Source: an uncultured Lachnospiraceae bacterium (GTDB lineage: Bacteria; Bacillota; Clostridia; Lachnospirales; Lachnospiraceae). Taken from it: a DNA stretch of 33,779 bases. The notes beneath the pieces are model-generated. The model was not told the DNA's origin. It did not search any database and saw only the letters and a program-made list of their open reading frames with translations. How positions within the stretch are numbered: position 1 is the first letter of the stretch; the number at the start of each line of letters is the position of its first letter. Shown piece by piece: positions 14,740 through 22,738 of the stretch. The DNA is taken from assembly GCA_900314445.1 (NCBI GenBank), contig OMVA01000039.1:1-33779 (forward strand), written 5' to 3'. Both the position numbers and the translations under genes were made by a program.

Positions 14740-15977
14740 AAATCATCTCCCTCACTACCCTTACGGATAGCGCTTTCTCCAAATTTATTTTTAATCAGGG
14801 CCGTCATACGGTCCAGTTTTTCTTTCTTCTCTTTTTTCTCGGCATCATTCTTCGCCTGGTTCAGTGCCTCCAGCAAAGTCATTTGCTTATAGGAACCATC
14901 GGAAAGACTGGATGCCACAACAGCAATGAGGCGAACTGATTTTCCTTCCTGAAACATGCCGTCTTTGCCGCAAAGAATTTCCTCAAAGAGCCTCCTTGCA
15001 AAAGGATAGATTTCCTCCTTGCTCTGCACAGGATCCGGACATTTGGTCTGAATGGAATGTCTTTTAAAATCATCCGTCTTTACACTGACTCCAATGGTCT
15101 CTGCATAGAGGCCCTGCTTAGCCAGTCGTCCAGACACCTTTGTGGTAAGATAATCCAACATTTTTAGACCATCTGTCTTCCAGTTCTTTTCTGTAATATC
15201 CTCCCTAGTGGTGTACTCGTTACTAACGGACTTCACGTCCCGGGCTTCATCCGAAACCGGACTATCTGACTTGCCATTGGCCGCCTGATAAATATAAGTA
15301 CCCGCTGCATCCCCCAGAAGACCTCTTAAAAAGTGAGGGTCTGTGTGAGATGCTTCTCCAATGGTACGAATTCCTACGCGAATGAGTTTTTCTGCCGTCT
15401 TACTACCACACCCGAAGAGGTCTCCTATAGGAAGTGGCCACATTTTTTCGGCAATCTCATTTGGAAAAAGAGTATGAACCTTATCCGGCTTTTCAAAGTC
15501 AGATGCCATTTTTGCCAGTAGTTTATTGCAGGAAATTCCCACATTTATGGTAAAGCCAAGTCTGGTCTTTACCTCATCTGCTATTTGTCTGGCAATCACC
15601 CTGGGGTCACCTTCCAGTCCTGTCATATCCATAAAGGCTTCATCAATAGATACCTGTTCCACCACCTTGGCGTGGGACTTCAGGATTTTGATAAAGGCTT
15701 GCGAATACTCCCTATACATCTGGTAGTCCGACTGTACCAGTACAAGACTTGGACAAAGTTCCAGCGCCCGCATCACTGGCATGGCGGTTACAATGCCATA
15801 CTTCTTTGCTGGAATGGATTTTGCAGTAATAATGCCATGGCGGGTAGACACATCTCCTCCCACGGCAGAAGGTATGGTTCTAAGATCCACGCTATCTGGA
15901 TTTTCCTTCAGAGCGTGCACTGCGCTCCAAGAAAGAAAAGCAGAATTCACGTCTGCATGAAAAACTACACGACTCAT
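14736..15977 (-). CDS. dinB: DNA polymerase IV (Y-family translesion polymerase)
   Basis: 413 aa. Catalytic residues are D9 (VVFHADVNSAF) and D112/E113 (QVSIDEAFMD). INVGISCNKLLAKMASDFEKPD is the characteristic palm/thumb stretch, followed by a helix-hairpin-helix (GCGSKTAEKLIRVGI) and a little-finger domain. The chosen ATG at 15977 has AGGAGGG 8 bases upstream; an upstream ATG at 15998 would make that ribosome site coding (NRRAEF) and is rejected. It extends primers past damaged template bases. No LexA-type box was recognised in the 114-bp gap before it, so SOS control is unproven. It is followed by the overlapping phosphatase gene. Confidence 0.93.
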   Translation of the reverse strand: MSRVVFHADVNSAFLSWSAVHALKENPDSVDLRTIPSAVGGDVSTRHGIITAKSIPAKKYGIVTAMPVMRALELCPSLVLVQSDYQMYREYSQAFIKILKSHAKVVEQVSIDEAFMDMTGLEGDPRVIARQIADEVKTRLGFTINVGISCNKLLAKMASDFEKPDKVHTLFPNEIAEKMWPLPIGDLFGCGSKTAEKLIRVGIRTIGEASHTDPHFLRGLLGDAAGTYIYQAANGKSDSPVSDEARDVKSVSNEYTTREDITEKNWKTDGLKMLDYLTTKVSGRLAKQGLYAETIGVSVKTDDFKRHSIQTKCPDPVQSKEEIYPFARRLFEEILCGKDGMFQEGKSVRLIAVVASSLSDGSYKQMTLLEALNQAKNDAEKKEKKEKLDRMTALIKNKFGESAIRKGSEGDDL

Positions 15978-16091
15978 GAATTCTGCCCTCCTGTTCATTT
16001 TCTTAATTTTTACTCACGACCCTGATCACGAGATTGCGTCGACGTTTTTATTTATTCCTCTTAAGTATACCCTCTTTTCCTAATAAATAAA

Positions 16092-17030
16092 CTACCAAGT
16101 CTTACCGTCGAAGTCGCTACCACCTTCTCCGTCGCTACCATTCTCGCCAGATTCCTGCTCGGAAGCTTCCTGTTCCTTCTGGTTCGCCTTGTCCTGAGCG
16201 TCCTGCTGCTCCTTGCCAGCCTCCTGCTGTCTTTCCTCTAACTCATCCTGCAGATCTTTTTCACGCTGGGTTGGCTGCTTATCGTTCTGACTCTCGCTGG
16301 AACCCTTATCCTTATTATCCTGACTATCCTGATTCTGATCATTATTTTGATCATCATTGGAATCCCCAGAATTCTCCTTGGCCTGCTCCAGCTGGTCAAT
16401 CATTTGATCAATTTCTTTCTTAAGCTGTTCCGCTTCCTTACTATGACCATTCCAACTATCCTTTGCTGGTTCTGCACACCCCTTGGCTGTGAGAATATTT
16501 CTGGCAGCCTGCAACTGCATAATGGCTGCATCCACATCCTTGGATGACTTTAAAGATTCAAAATCAATTTTCTTAATCATGGCAAGAGCAAGATTGACAC
16601 GAATGGAACATTCCTTTTTCTTTGGAACCCACTGATTCAGTGCCTTCTTATAACTTGCAATGGCCTCATCATATTTCTCATCTTTATAGTACATGTTTCC
16701 CAGGTTGTAATACGGAACATAGCCCTCAGGAAAGTTCAGTCTTGTAAGGCGCTCTTCTTTCTCTGCTTCATAATCTCCGGCCTGAGTTGCCTCAATAAAT
16801 TTCGCATTTGTGATATGACGATAAAGAAGAAATGCACCAAGTAGAATCAGGAGAACTGCCACAATATCCAGAATAATCATCTGTTTTCTGCGTCTCTTAT
16901 ATTTTTCATCATTTTTCTTCCGATCATCCACATGCTTCTTTAAGCGATTCTGATAAATGGAAGCATACTTCTTCTTTTCTTCCGGAGAAAGAGAATTATC
17001 ATATTTACTTGTTGAATTTTCTTTTGCCAT
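16092..17030 (-). CDS. Membrane-anchored TPR protein of Bat operon
   Basis: 312 aa: a charged cytosolic N terminus (about 1-50), one membrane segment (about 51-69, MIILDIVAVLLILLGAFLLY), then an outside region with at least one TPR (YYNLGNMYYKDEKYDEAIAS, about 107-126). A long low-complexity tail rich in Gln, Asp, Ser, Glu and Asn runs from about 215 to the end. TPR proteins of this sort (BatC/BatE-like) close MoxR-DUF58-VWA operons. It starts one base after the BatB-like stop. The role is presumed to be assembly with the VWA proteins; the tail is probably disordered. Function is unproven. Confidence 0.82.
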   Translation of the reverse strand: MAKENSTSKYDNSLSPEEKKKYASIYQNRLKKHVDDRKKNDEKYKRRRKQMIILDIVAVLLILLGAFLLYRHITNAKFIEATQAGDYEAEKEERLTRLNFPEGYVPYYNLGNMYYKDEKYDEAIASYKKALNQWVPKKKECSIRVNLALAMIKKIDFESLKSSKDVDAAIMQLQAARNILTAKGCAEPAKDSWNGHSKEAEQLKKEIDQMIDQLEQAKENSGDSNDDQNNDQNQDSQDNKDKGSSESQNDKQPTQREKDLQDELEERQQEAGKEQQDAQDKANQKEQEASEQESGENGSDGEGGSDFDGKTW

Positions 17031-17031
17031 A

Positions 17032-17988
17032 TTATAGTTTCTTCTTTCGAATTACGACTCCTGCTTCAAAAAGGAGAAGAAGGATTAAAAATGGTAAATA
17101 GTAATAGTAAGTATCATCATAGGAAACTGCATCAGACTTACCCATACTTACTGTGGAGCCTGCCTTAATAGCCTCAATCAGATATGAAATATTATCTGTA
17201 GACTCCAGATGGATATAATCCACATCCAGGTCATCTGCAATTGCCTTCAGATTTTCCTCATCCAGTTTGGATACCGCATCTTTTCCTGTGTTTGGATCCT
17301 TTACATAGTCGCCATACTTATACTGCATCTTGGCACCCTCAGTGGAACCAACACCGATTACCGCTCCACCATCCACATACTTTTCCAATTCCGCAAAGGA
17401 CTGTCTTTCACTACCATCTGTGATTTCTCCATCGCTGATAAAGAAAAGAATCGTCTTACGTCCATCCTTCTTACTAGAGGACTGAAGCAACATCTTTAAA
17501 TCCTCCAGGCATACATTCGGATTGGAACCTCTTGCATACTCCTTGGCTGGCTGATTAATCGTTGTGAGAGCATCCGATACACTGGTGGCATCTTCTGTAA
17601 ATGGTGCCAGAATCTGGGAACGATTATCAAAACGCACCAGTGCAAAGCTGGAACCTGTCAGTTCCTTTATGGTCTCGTCGCAGACATCTGTTGCCCCTTT
17701 CAAACGAGTCTGCCCATCTTCGTAGTCGTCCGCCCACATACTTACTGTGGTATCGATTGCAAATAGGATGTCCGTGTTTTTCAACTCCACATCCATATCA
17801 TAATGCTCTGTCATGATTCGAAGATTAATCATAAAGATCAGCCCCAGAATCAAAAGGATTCTTAAAATACTAAGTGCCTTTTTCCACCAGTCATCGTGCT
17901 TAACAATAACAACATATACTCCACCCAGAAACAGGAGTCCCAGCACTATGGCCGCAACTGGAATTGGAATGATTGGTTGTATCTTCAT
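17032..17988 (-). CDS. BatB-like von Willebrand factor A membrane protein
   Basis: 318 aa: TM1 about 8-29, TM2 about 40-58, a VWA domain about 72-285, and a C-terminal TM about 296-312 followed by RKKKL. The MIDAS motif is AIDTTVS (D79, T81, S83), a conservative DxTxS in place of DxSxS. Downstream acidic motif FFISDGEITDG. The VWA part most likely faces outside and binds a partner through a divalent metal. The ATG overlaps the BatA-like stop by 4 bp. Part of the MoxR/DUF58/Bat operon; in Bacteroides Bat genes were linked to aerotolerance, but the biochemical role is not established. Confidence 0.88.
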   Translation of the reverse strand: MKIQPIIPIPVAAIVLGLLFLGGVYVVIVKHDDWWKKALSILRILLILGLIFMINLRIMTEHYDMDVELKNTDILFAIDTTVSMWADDYEDGQTRLKGATDVCDETIKELTGSSFALVRFDNRSQILAPFTEDATSVSDALTTINQPAKEYARGSNPNVCLEDLKMLLQSSSKKDGRKTILFFISDGEITDGSERQSFAELEKYVDGGAVIGVGSTEGAKMQYKYGDYVKDPNTGKDAVSKLDEENLKAIADDLDVDYIHLESTDNISYLIEAIKAGSTVSMGKSDAVSYDDTYYYYLPFLILLLLFEAGVVIRKKKL

Positions 17989-19073
17989 CGCCTAATCACC
18001 CCCATAACAAAGAATAGGGAAATGGAAATCAGTAGGATAATAGTCCATACTTCAGGCTGGTCAACTTCCTGCTTTACCACCAGGGCTGCCACTTCCTTTG
18101 CTTCCTCATTTTCGATTTTTTGAACAATATCTTCTACAGAAAGATTTTCACTCTGCTTATAGATTTTACCGCCTGTCTTTTCCACAGCATCCTTGAAATC
18201 ACTATAAACAGAATCATAATTCTTGGTATTCATCCAGCTATAAGAATCTGTATTGGGGAAAATACCGAAAATCTTTACTTCGTATTTCTTACAAAGGTCA
18301 GAAGCTTCATCCAATTGTACAATTGGTTTTTCCAGCGCTTCCTGACAATTATCTGTAGGCATAAGAATTAATCTAGTTCTTGCCTCATCATCCAACTTGG
18401 GGAAATTATAGAGACAGGAAGCAAGTCCTACACCCACCAGACTGGATCCCAGTCTGGTATTGTTTACCAGAGTACCTGCATCAAATTCTTCCAACTCTTC
18501 TTCTAGTTCCTTGTATCGATCCATGTCTTCTGGTTCCAGATAATACTTGTCTCCAAATTCATCCATATATTCCTTCTGAACATCAAAGTATTCTTTCAAT
18601 TTATCCAGACGGTCCAGAACGAATTCATAGTCATCTGTCATGGGAACATAAAGGACGGATGATGTGTTGTAAATGGTAATTCCGAATCGATCACCATCCA
18701 GATTGGAAACAACATCCTTCAGACTCTGTACCAGTTCTGAGTTTAAATCGCAGAGAGAATAGGATACATCCATACAAAGGAAAATATCTCTCTTCTTCTC
18801 TCCCTTATTCACTGTTTCAATTTCGTAGGGACGAGCAGCAAGAAGGAAGGAAGAAATAAGGCTTAGAACCAGAGCTGCCTCCAGTACAATGGTAACTACA
18901 AGATTAAAAATTCTTTTCTTGCGATAGCCTGGAAGCTTGCGGGCATAAGAAGCGTTGGCAACTCTTACGCCACCCTTATATTCATGTTTTCTTTTAACGA
19001 TGTGAAAAAGAACCAGAAGGATGATAGCCAGAGGCAGTCCAATTTCAAGCATCAATGGATACTTTAAAGCCAT
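17985..19073 (-). CDS. BatA-like von Willebrand factor A membrane protein
   Basis: 362 aa: TM1 about 8-26, TM2 about 56-80 followed by AARPYEIE (typical of BatA), a VWA domain about 94-330 and a C-terminal TM about 341-359. The MIDAS is intact: CMDVSYS (D102, S104, S106). The VWA domain carries an acidic, helical insertion (about 165-195, rich in Glu, Asp, Tyr) between strands. The start overlaps the previous small gene by 10 bp and has AAGGAG upstream. It likely works with BatB-like protein and the MoxR ATPase. Confidence 0.88.
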   Translation of the reverse strand: MALKYPLMLEIGLPLAIILLVLFHIVKRKHEYKGGVRVANASYARKLPGYRKKRIFNLVVTIVLEAALVLSLISSFLLAARPYEIETVNKGEKKRDIFLCMDVSYSLCDLNSELVQSLKDVVSNLDGDRFGITIYNTSSVLYVPMTDDYEFVLDRLDKLKEYFDVQKEYMDEFGDKYYLEPEDMDRYKELEEELEEFDAGTLVNNTRLGSSLVGVGLASCLYNFPKLDDEARTRLILMPTDNCQEALEKPIVQLDEASDLCKKYEVKIFGIFPNTDSYSWMNTKNYDSVYSDFKDAVEKTGGKIYKQSENLSVEDIVQKIENEEAKEVAALVVKQEVDQPEVWTIILLISISLFFVMGVIRR

Positions 19074-19537
19074 CCTAACATCACACTCCTTGTCTTATGA
19101 TATGAAAGCTTAATATCATAAAGTGTATCTCTTGAAAATTCTGGCACATAATATTCCCTTACCAGATTGGTCAGGTTTGGCATACCAATCTTTTCAATCT
19201 CTGACAGAGAATATTTATCCACGGACACACCTGTGGCATCTTTTACAAATGTTCTGATGACACGGCTCATGGCAAGATAGCCCTGACGAATGGTGATTCG
19301 CTGATTCACCACATCATCATACACCTGATCCAGTTCTCTTAATCCCCGCTCCTTAATTTGAGCCAGAGTCTCTGCTTCCGGCTTCTTAATCTTAATTGGC
19401 TTATCCAGTTTCGATCTGTAATTACGAATCCGAAAGAAAGCCTGAAGAAAAATTGCCACCAAAATAAAAAGAAGAGCCAGAATTACCCAGAGGATCATGA
19501 ACTGATATGAATCTTGTAAATTTACACTAGTTTGCAT
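19064..19537 (-). CDS. Small single-pass membrane protein between DUF58 and BatA genes
   Basis: 157 aa from the ATG at 19537 (MQTSVNLQDS). A TTG 15 bases upstream is an alternative. It has one membrane segment near the N terminus (about 12-36, FMILWVILALLFILVAIFL), then a basic linker and a cytosolic helical part with LRELDQVYDDVVNQRITIRQGYLAMSRVIRTFV. No family could be named with confidence; a DUF4381-like role at the same place in Bat operons is possible. The start overlaps the DUF58 gene end by 11 bp without an obvious ribosome site, so translational coupling is likely. Overlap with the next gene is 10 bp. Confidence 0.75.
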   Translation of the reverse strand: MQTSVNLQDSYQFMILWVILALLFILVAIFLQAFFRIRNYRSKLDKPIKIKKPEAETLAQIKERGLRELDQVYDDVVNQRITIRQGYLAMSRVIRTFVKDATGVSVDKYSLSEIEKIGMPNLTNLVREYYVPEFSRDTLYDIKLSYHKTRSVMLGWL

Positions 19538-20411
19538 TTCTGTGTTTTTCAAGCAGCTGAACCAGATCTGGAATCAGCTCCCCCTCCTTCCGGACAATCT
19601 GTAAACTCATCCTGTATTTTTTCATTTCATGTTCGGCTTGTCTTAAGATGGCAAGTCTTGCCTGATACTCTTCCTCCAGAAATGCATTATTGTTTCCGGT
19701 AAGAATTTCCTCATACTTACCAGTCTCAATATCAAAGGCATTCCGGAATAAATAGGCATCATCCAGATCAATAAACATGACATCTGCATGGGCAGATAAT
19801 TCCTTCAGCACGCGACGATTCAAATTAGCAATGCCATCAATATCTGTGATTACGAAAATAATCATCTGACGGTGTATGCGGTCAGTAACATACTGGAGCA
19901 TCTCATTTAAAGAATGGGAAGATTCCTTTTCCACATTTCTTTGATACTCCGAAAGCAGGGTTTCAAAATGCTGGATACCAGATGAAAACCCCTGATAGGC
20001 ATAGGACTTTCCCTGCTGACAGATCAGGGCATAATCATCACCATGCTGATCCACAAGATACATCAGGGCACCTGCGGTAATCATGGCAAGTCCTGTCTTA
20101 TCCTCACCACTGGACAAATCCGCCTGCATCTTCTTTCCTGCGTCACAAACAAATAAAACATTATTCTTTTTATGGGCCATATAGGTACGAACCAAAGTTT
20201 TTCCTGCACGGGAGGATGACTTCCAATCTATATCTCTGACATTATCTCCATACACATATTCACGGAGTTCATCAAAGTCCATGCTTCGTCCCCGATAAAT
20301 GGAACGAGCCTCCCCTTCCAGAAGGTTTGATGTCTTACGGTTCGTCTCAATTAAAAGTTGTGCCTTTAATCTTGCAAGCTTGGCAAAATCAGGCCTTCTT
20401 GTTTTTTCCAA
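19527..20411 (-). CDS. DUF58 domain protein of MoxR operon
   Basis: 294 aa, soluble. It contains the DUF58 hallmark, split here: ELREYVYGDNVRDIDWKSS (48-66) followed by SRAGKTLVRTY (67-77), then a VWA-like fold with FVCDAGKKM. The start codon is TTG with AGAGGA about 7 bases upstream; no ATG fits. DUF58 proteins pair with MoxR ATPases, which probably load or remodel them, and with membrane VWA proteins. Gap to the moxR stop is 86 bp and holds a hairpin. Family assignment is strong, molecular function unknown. Confidence 0.9.
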   Translation of the reverse strand: MEKTRRPDFAKLARLKAQLLIETNRKTSNLLEGEARSIYRGRSMDFDELREYVYGDNVRDIDWKSSSRAGKTLVRTYMAHKKNNVLFVCDAGKKMQADLSSGEDKTGLAMITAGALMYLVDQHGDDYALICQQGKSYAYQGFSSGIQHFETLLSEYQRNVEKESSHSLNEMLQYVTDRIHRQMIIFVITDIDGIANLNRRVLKELSAHADVMFIDLDDAYLFRNAFDIETGKYEEILTGNNNAFLEEEYQARLAILRQAEHEMKKYRMSLQIVRKEGELIPDLVQLLEKHRNAN

Positions 20412-20450
20412 AGTGAAATCCTCTTTTGTTTAGTAGACGAATCTATTGAA

Positions 20451-20483
20451 AGAGCCCCGCCAAATGCATTTGCCGAGGTCTCT
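20451..20483 (-). repeat. Hairpin carrying the dispersed element between moxR and DUF58 gene
   Basis: On the minus strand AGAGACCTCGGCAAATG pairs with CATTTGGCGGGGCTCT (about 15 pairs, one bulge and one mismatch), with the element core CAAATGCATTTG at the tip. It is followed by TTTCAATAG, a weak T-run. It could be an attenuator or processing site inside the operon, or a REP-like unit. Confidence 0.65.
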
Positions 20484-20497
20484 GCTTTCTATTTGAT

Positions 20498-21490
20498 TTA
20501 TGGGGTTGGGATTTTGCCAAGAATGGCATCGATGATTGCTTCTACAGAAACATCATCTGCAACTGCTGCGTAGTTCAGCTCAATTCTGTGACGAAGTACG
20601 GAATGCGCAATACCCTTTACATCATCTGGAGTTACGTAGGTTCTTCCCTGCATAAGTGCACTTGCCTTTGACAGTTTCATAAAGGCAATGGAAGCACGAG
20701 GTGAAGCCCCCATACGAACATAGCCACGAAGTTCTGTTGGCAGTTCTGTATCTGCATGACGTGTGGCATCTACCAGATAGGAAATGTACTGCTTCATGGA
20801 ATGATCCATGTAGACTTTCTCTGCTGTAACCTGCATCTCATCAATATCCTTGATGGTAAGCACTGCAGGCTTTTTCTTCATAGAACCAGATTCGATACGA
20901 TCGAGAATTTCTGTCTCTTCTTCTGGTGTTGGATAGGTAAGAAGTTCCTTCATGATGAAACGGTCAGTCTGGGCTTCAGAAAGTGGATAAGTTCCTTCCT
21001 GTTCAATAGGATTTTCTGTAGCAATAACCATGAATACATCATCAGGCATCTTATAAGTAGTACCACCAATTGTTACCTGCATTTCCTGCATGGCTTCCAG
21101 CATGGCAGACTGTGTTTTTGCAGAGGAACGGTTAACTTCATCCAAAAGAACAAAGTTTGCAAAAACCGGGCCAAATGTGGTATCGAACTTTCCTGTCTGT
21201 GCATTATAAACTTCTGTACCTACGATATCACTTGGTAATAAATCTGGAGTACACTGAATACGTGAAAATGAACCGAAAACAGCATCTGCAATTGTCTTGG
21301 CAGCTGTTGTCTTGGCAAGACCCGGAACAGACTCAATTAAAATATGTCCGTCAGCCAGTAAAGAGGAAACCAGGGCAAACTTTAATTTGCTCTGTCCTAC
21401 AACGATGGAATCATAATAATCAGAAAGCTTCTTCAGCTTTTCCTGTGCAACCTGAAACTCTTCATCAGAAATCTGACTTTTGTTCTGCAT
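20498..21490 (-). CDS. MoxR-family AAA+ ATPase
   Basis: 330 aa, full length for the family. P-loop SVPGLAKTT (54-62), Walker B VLLDEVNRSS (114-123), sensor-1 region VIATENPIEQEGTYPLSEAQTD (split: VIATENPIEQEG at 155-166, then TYPLSEAQTDRF), and a C-terminal lid with GASPRASIA. Cytosolic ATPase thought to act as a chaperone or metal-insertion factor for VWA proteins. It is the first gene of the MoxR-DUF58-BatA-BatB-TPR operon. The ATG has AAGGAAGG upstream. Client specificity is inferred from the neighbouring VWA genes. Confidence 0.93.
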   Translation of the reverse strand: MQNKSQISDEEFQVAQEKLKKLSDYYDSIVVGQSKLKFALVSSLLADGHILIESVPGLAKTTAAKTIADAVFGSFSRIQCTPDLLPSDIVGTEVYNAQTGKFDTTFGPVFANFVLLDEVNRSSAKTQSAMLEAMQEMQVTIGGTTYKMPDDVFMVIATENPIEQEGTYPLSEAQTDRFIMKELLTYPTPEEETEILDRIESGSMKKKPAVLTIKDIDEMQVTAEKVYMDHSMKQYISYLVDATRHADTELPTELRGYVRMGASPRASIAFMKLSKASALMQGRTYVTPDDVKGIAHSVLRHRIELNYAAVADDVSVEAIIDAILGKIPTP

Positions 21491-21572
21491 ACCCTAAACC
21501 TTCCTTCTCTTCAGTTTCTGTCTTCCTGGGATCTTTCCCCTGAAAACCCGTGAATCATTATATTATGTAATC

Positions 21573-21610
21573 GTGAACATTCTTCTACAAATTTGTGATG
21601 AATGGTTCAC
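21573..21610. promoter_or_regulatory. Inverted repeat upstream of moxR operon
   Basis: GTGAACATTC at 21573-21582 and GAATGGTTCAC at 21600-21610 (plus strand) form a 10-bp inverted repeat with one bulge, about 85-120 bases before the moxR ATG. An AT-rich TATAAT-like box lies just on the gene side (minus strand, about 21559-21564). It could be an operator; no known regulator matches. Confidence 0.4.
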
Positions 21611-21646
21611 AAAATCACTCAAATATTATCAATATTTCTAAATTAT

Positions 21647-22630
21647 TTACTCCGTCTTAATTGTGGAATACTTGGCAGGAAAATATTCTGCGATTCTTTC
21701 ACGCTGCATATTTTCACCAATTACAATTAATACTTCCTGGCCTTCCGAAATTTCTCTCACATCCATACCTAGACTGGTGGCATTCACTTCTAACCACTTG
21801 CCCTGATCATCTGTAAGGAAGCCCTTTACACGCATAACTTTTCCGCAGGAAGTATCCTTAAAAACTTCCTGAATTTTTTCTTTTAATTCATCAATTCCAA
21901 GATGCAAATGCATAAAGAATAAGGATTCAAATGCATTATCGTCCATGGAAAATGTTTTCTCGAAGGACCACTGGGCACTTCCGGACTTTGCAATACTTGC
22001 AAAATCATCCGGGCTAAACTCCCAGAGATTCTTACAGGTAACCTTACCCAGACTACCGATTTCCGGCGTCTCAAAAACTCTCTTGCATTTCACAGAAGCT
22101 AAAGCCCTGTTCATATGGGCAATACATCTTTCCACTGTACTTTGATCCACTTCTTCCGAATGGCTGAGAATTACTCTTCCCGCATTGGCCACCTGACTGG
22201 CCAGAAGAAAATCTGCTTCTGGTGAAAGATTCTCTTCCAGATCCGCCTTCACCACGGTAAGTACATTTGCAATCTGATAGAAACGCTCCAGCGTATCTTC
22301 ATGCATAATGTCGAAAAACTCGTCCACATCAAAAATTCCAGATGGTTCGATGACCACTCTGTTAAATCCCAGCATAGCTATGGTAATCAGCTTAGTCCGG
22401 AATCTTCTAATATGGCAGTCGTAATCTGTACCGCCGGCCACCATTTCAATGCTGCACTTATCACTCTTTAAATCAGCCAGCAACATGGTATCCACATTGA
22501 TGGCGCCATAATCGTTCTCCAGAATGCAGACCTTTTCCCCTGCGACTTCTGTAAGATATTTTACATATTCCCGGATAAATGTCGTTTTTCCCGAGCCCAA
22601 AAATCCTGTAATTAAATCGACCTTAACCAA
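21647..22630 (-). CDS. CobW/G3E-family GTPase lacking the CxCC metal motif
   Basis: 327 aa. Walker A GFLGSGKT (9-16), ENDYGAINVD (38-47, the family's switch region), VVIEPSGIFDVDEF (G3 region), and a C-terminal CobW_C-like half with MRVKGFLTDDQGKWLEVN. G3E GTPases deliver metals or cofactors to enzymes. The usual GCxCC metal-binding motif after switch I is replaced here by AGGTDYDCH (65-73), with a single Cys. The start is TTG with GAGGAAAG upstream. It stands alone between the moxR operon and a peptidase-like gene. A metal-chaperone role is less certain because of the lost cysteines. Confidence 0.87.
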   Translation of the reverse strand: MVKVDLITGFLGSGKTTFIREYVKYLTEVAGEKVCILENDYGAINVDTMLLADLKSDKCSIEMVAGGTDYDCHIRRFRTKLITIAMLGFNRVVIEPSGIFDVDEFFDIMHEDTLERFYQIANVLTVVKADLEENLSPEADFLLASQVANAGRVILSHSEEVDQSTVERCIAHMNRALASVKCKRVFETPEIGSLGKVTCKNLWEFSPDDFASIAKSGSAQWSFEKTFSMDDNAFESLFFMHLHLGIDELKEKIQEVFKDTSCGKVMRVKGFLTDDQGKWLEVNATSLGMDVREISEGQEVLIVIGENMQRERIAEYFPAKYSTIKTE

Positions 22631-22688
22631 GTACTTTCCTCATTTCTATTTCTGATTTATCTATTTTTGAATTTTCTATTCCATCCCT

Positions 22689-22725
22689 GCAAATGAACTG
22701 CGCATATCATTTGGAAATATTCCAA
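22689..22725 (-). repeat. Dispersed element plus palindrome in leader of the CobW-like gene
   Basis: The minus strand reads GCGCAGTTCATTTGC (22689-22703), 59 bases before the TTG start. It is preceded by the perfect palindrome TTGGAAATATTCCAA (22711-22725). Orientation and distance match the element before the response regulator. Confidence 0.65.
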
Positions 22726-22738
22726 TAATTTGCTTTTG

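Noticed and set aside
20756..21238. 160-codon plus-strand open frame opposite moxR
   Set aside because: Shadow of the MoxR ATPase core; Cys/His-rich by reverse reading of common codons.
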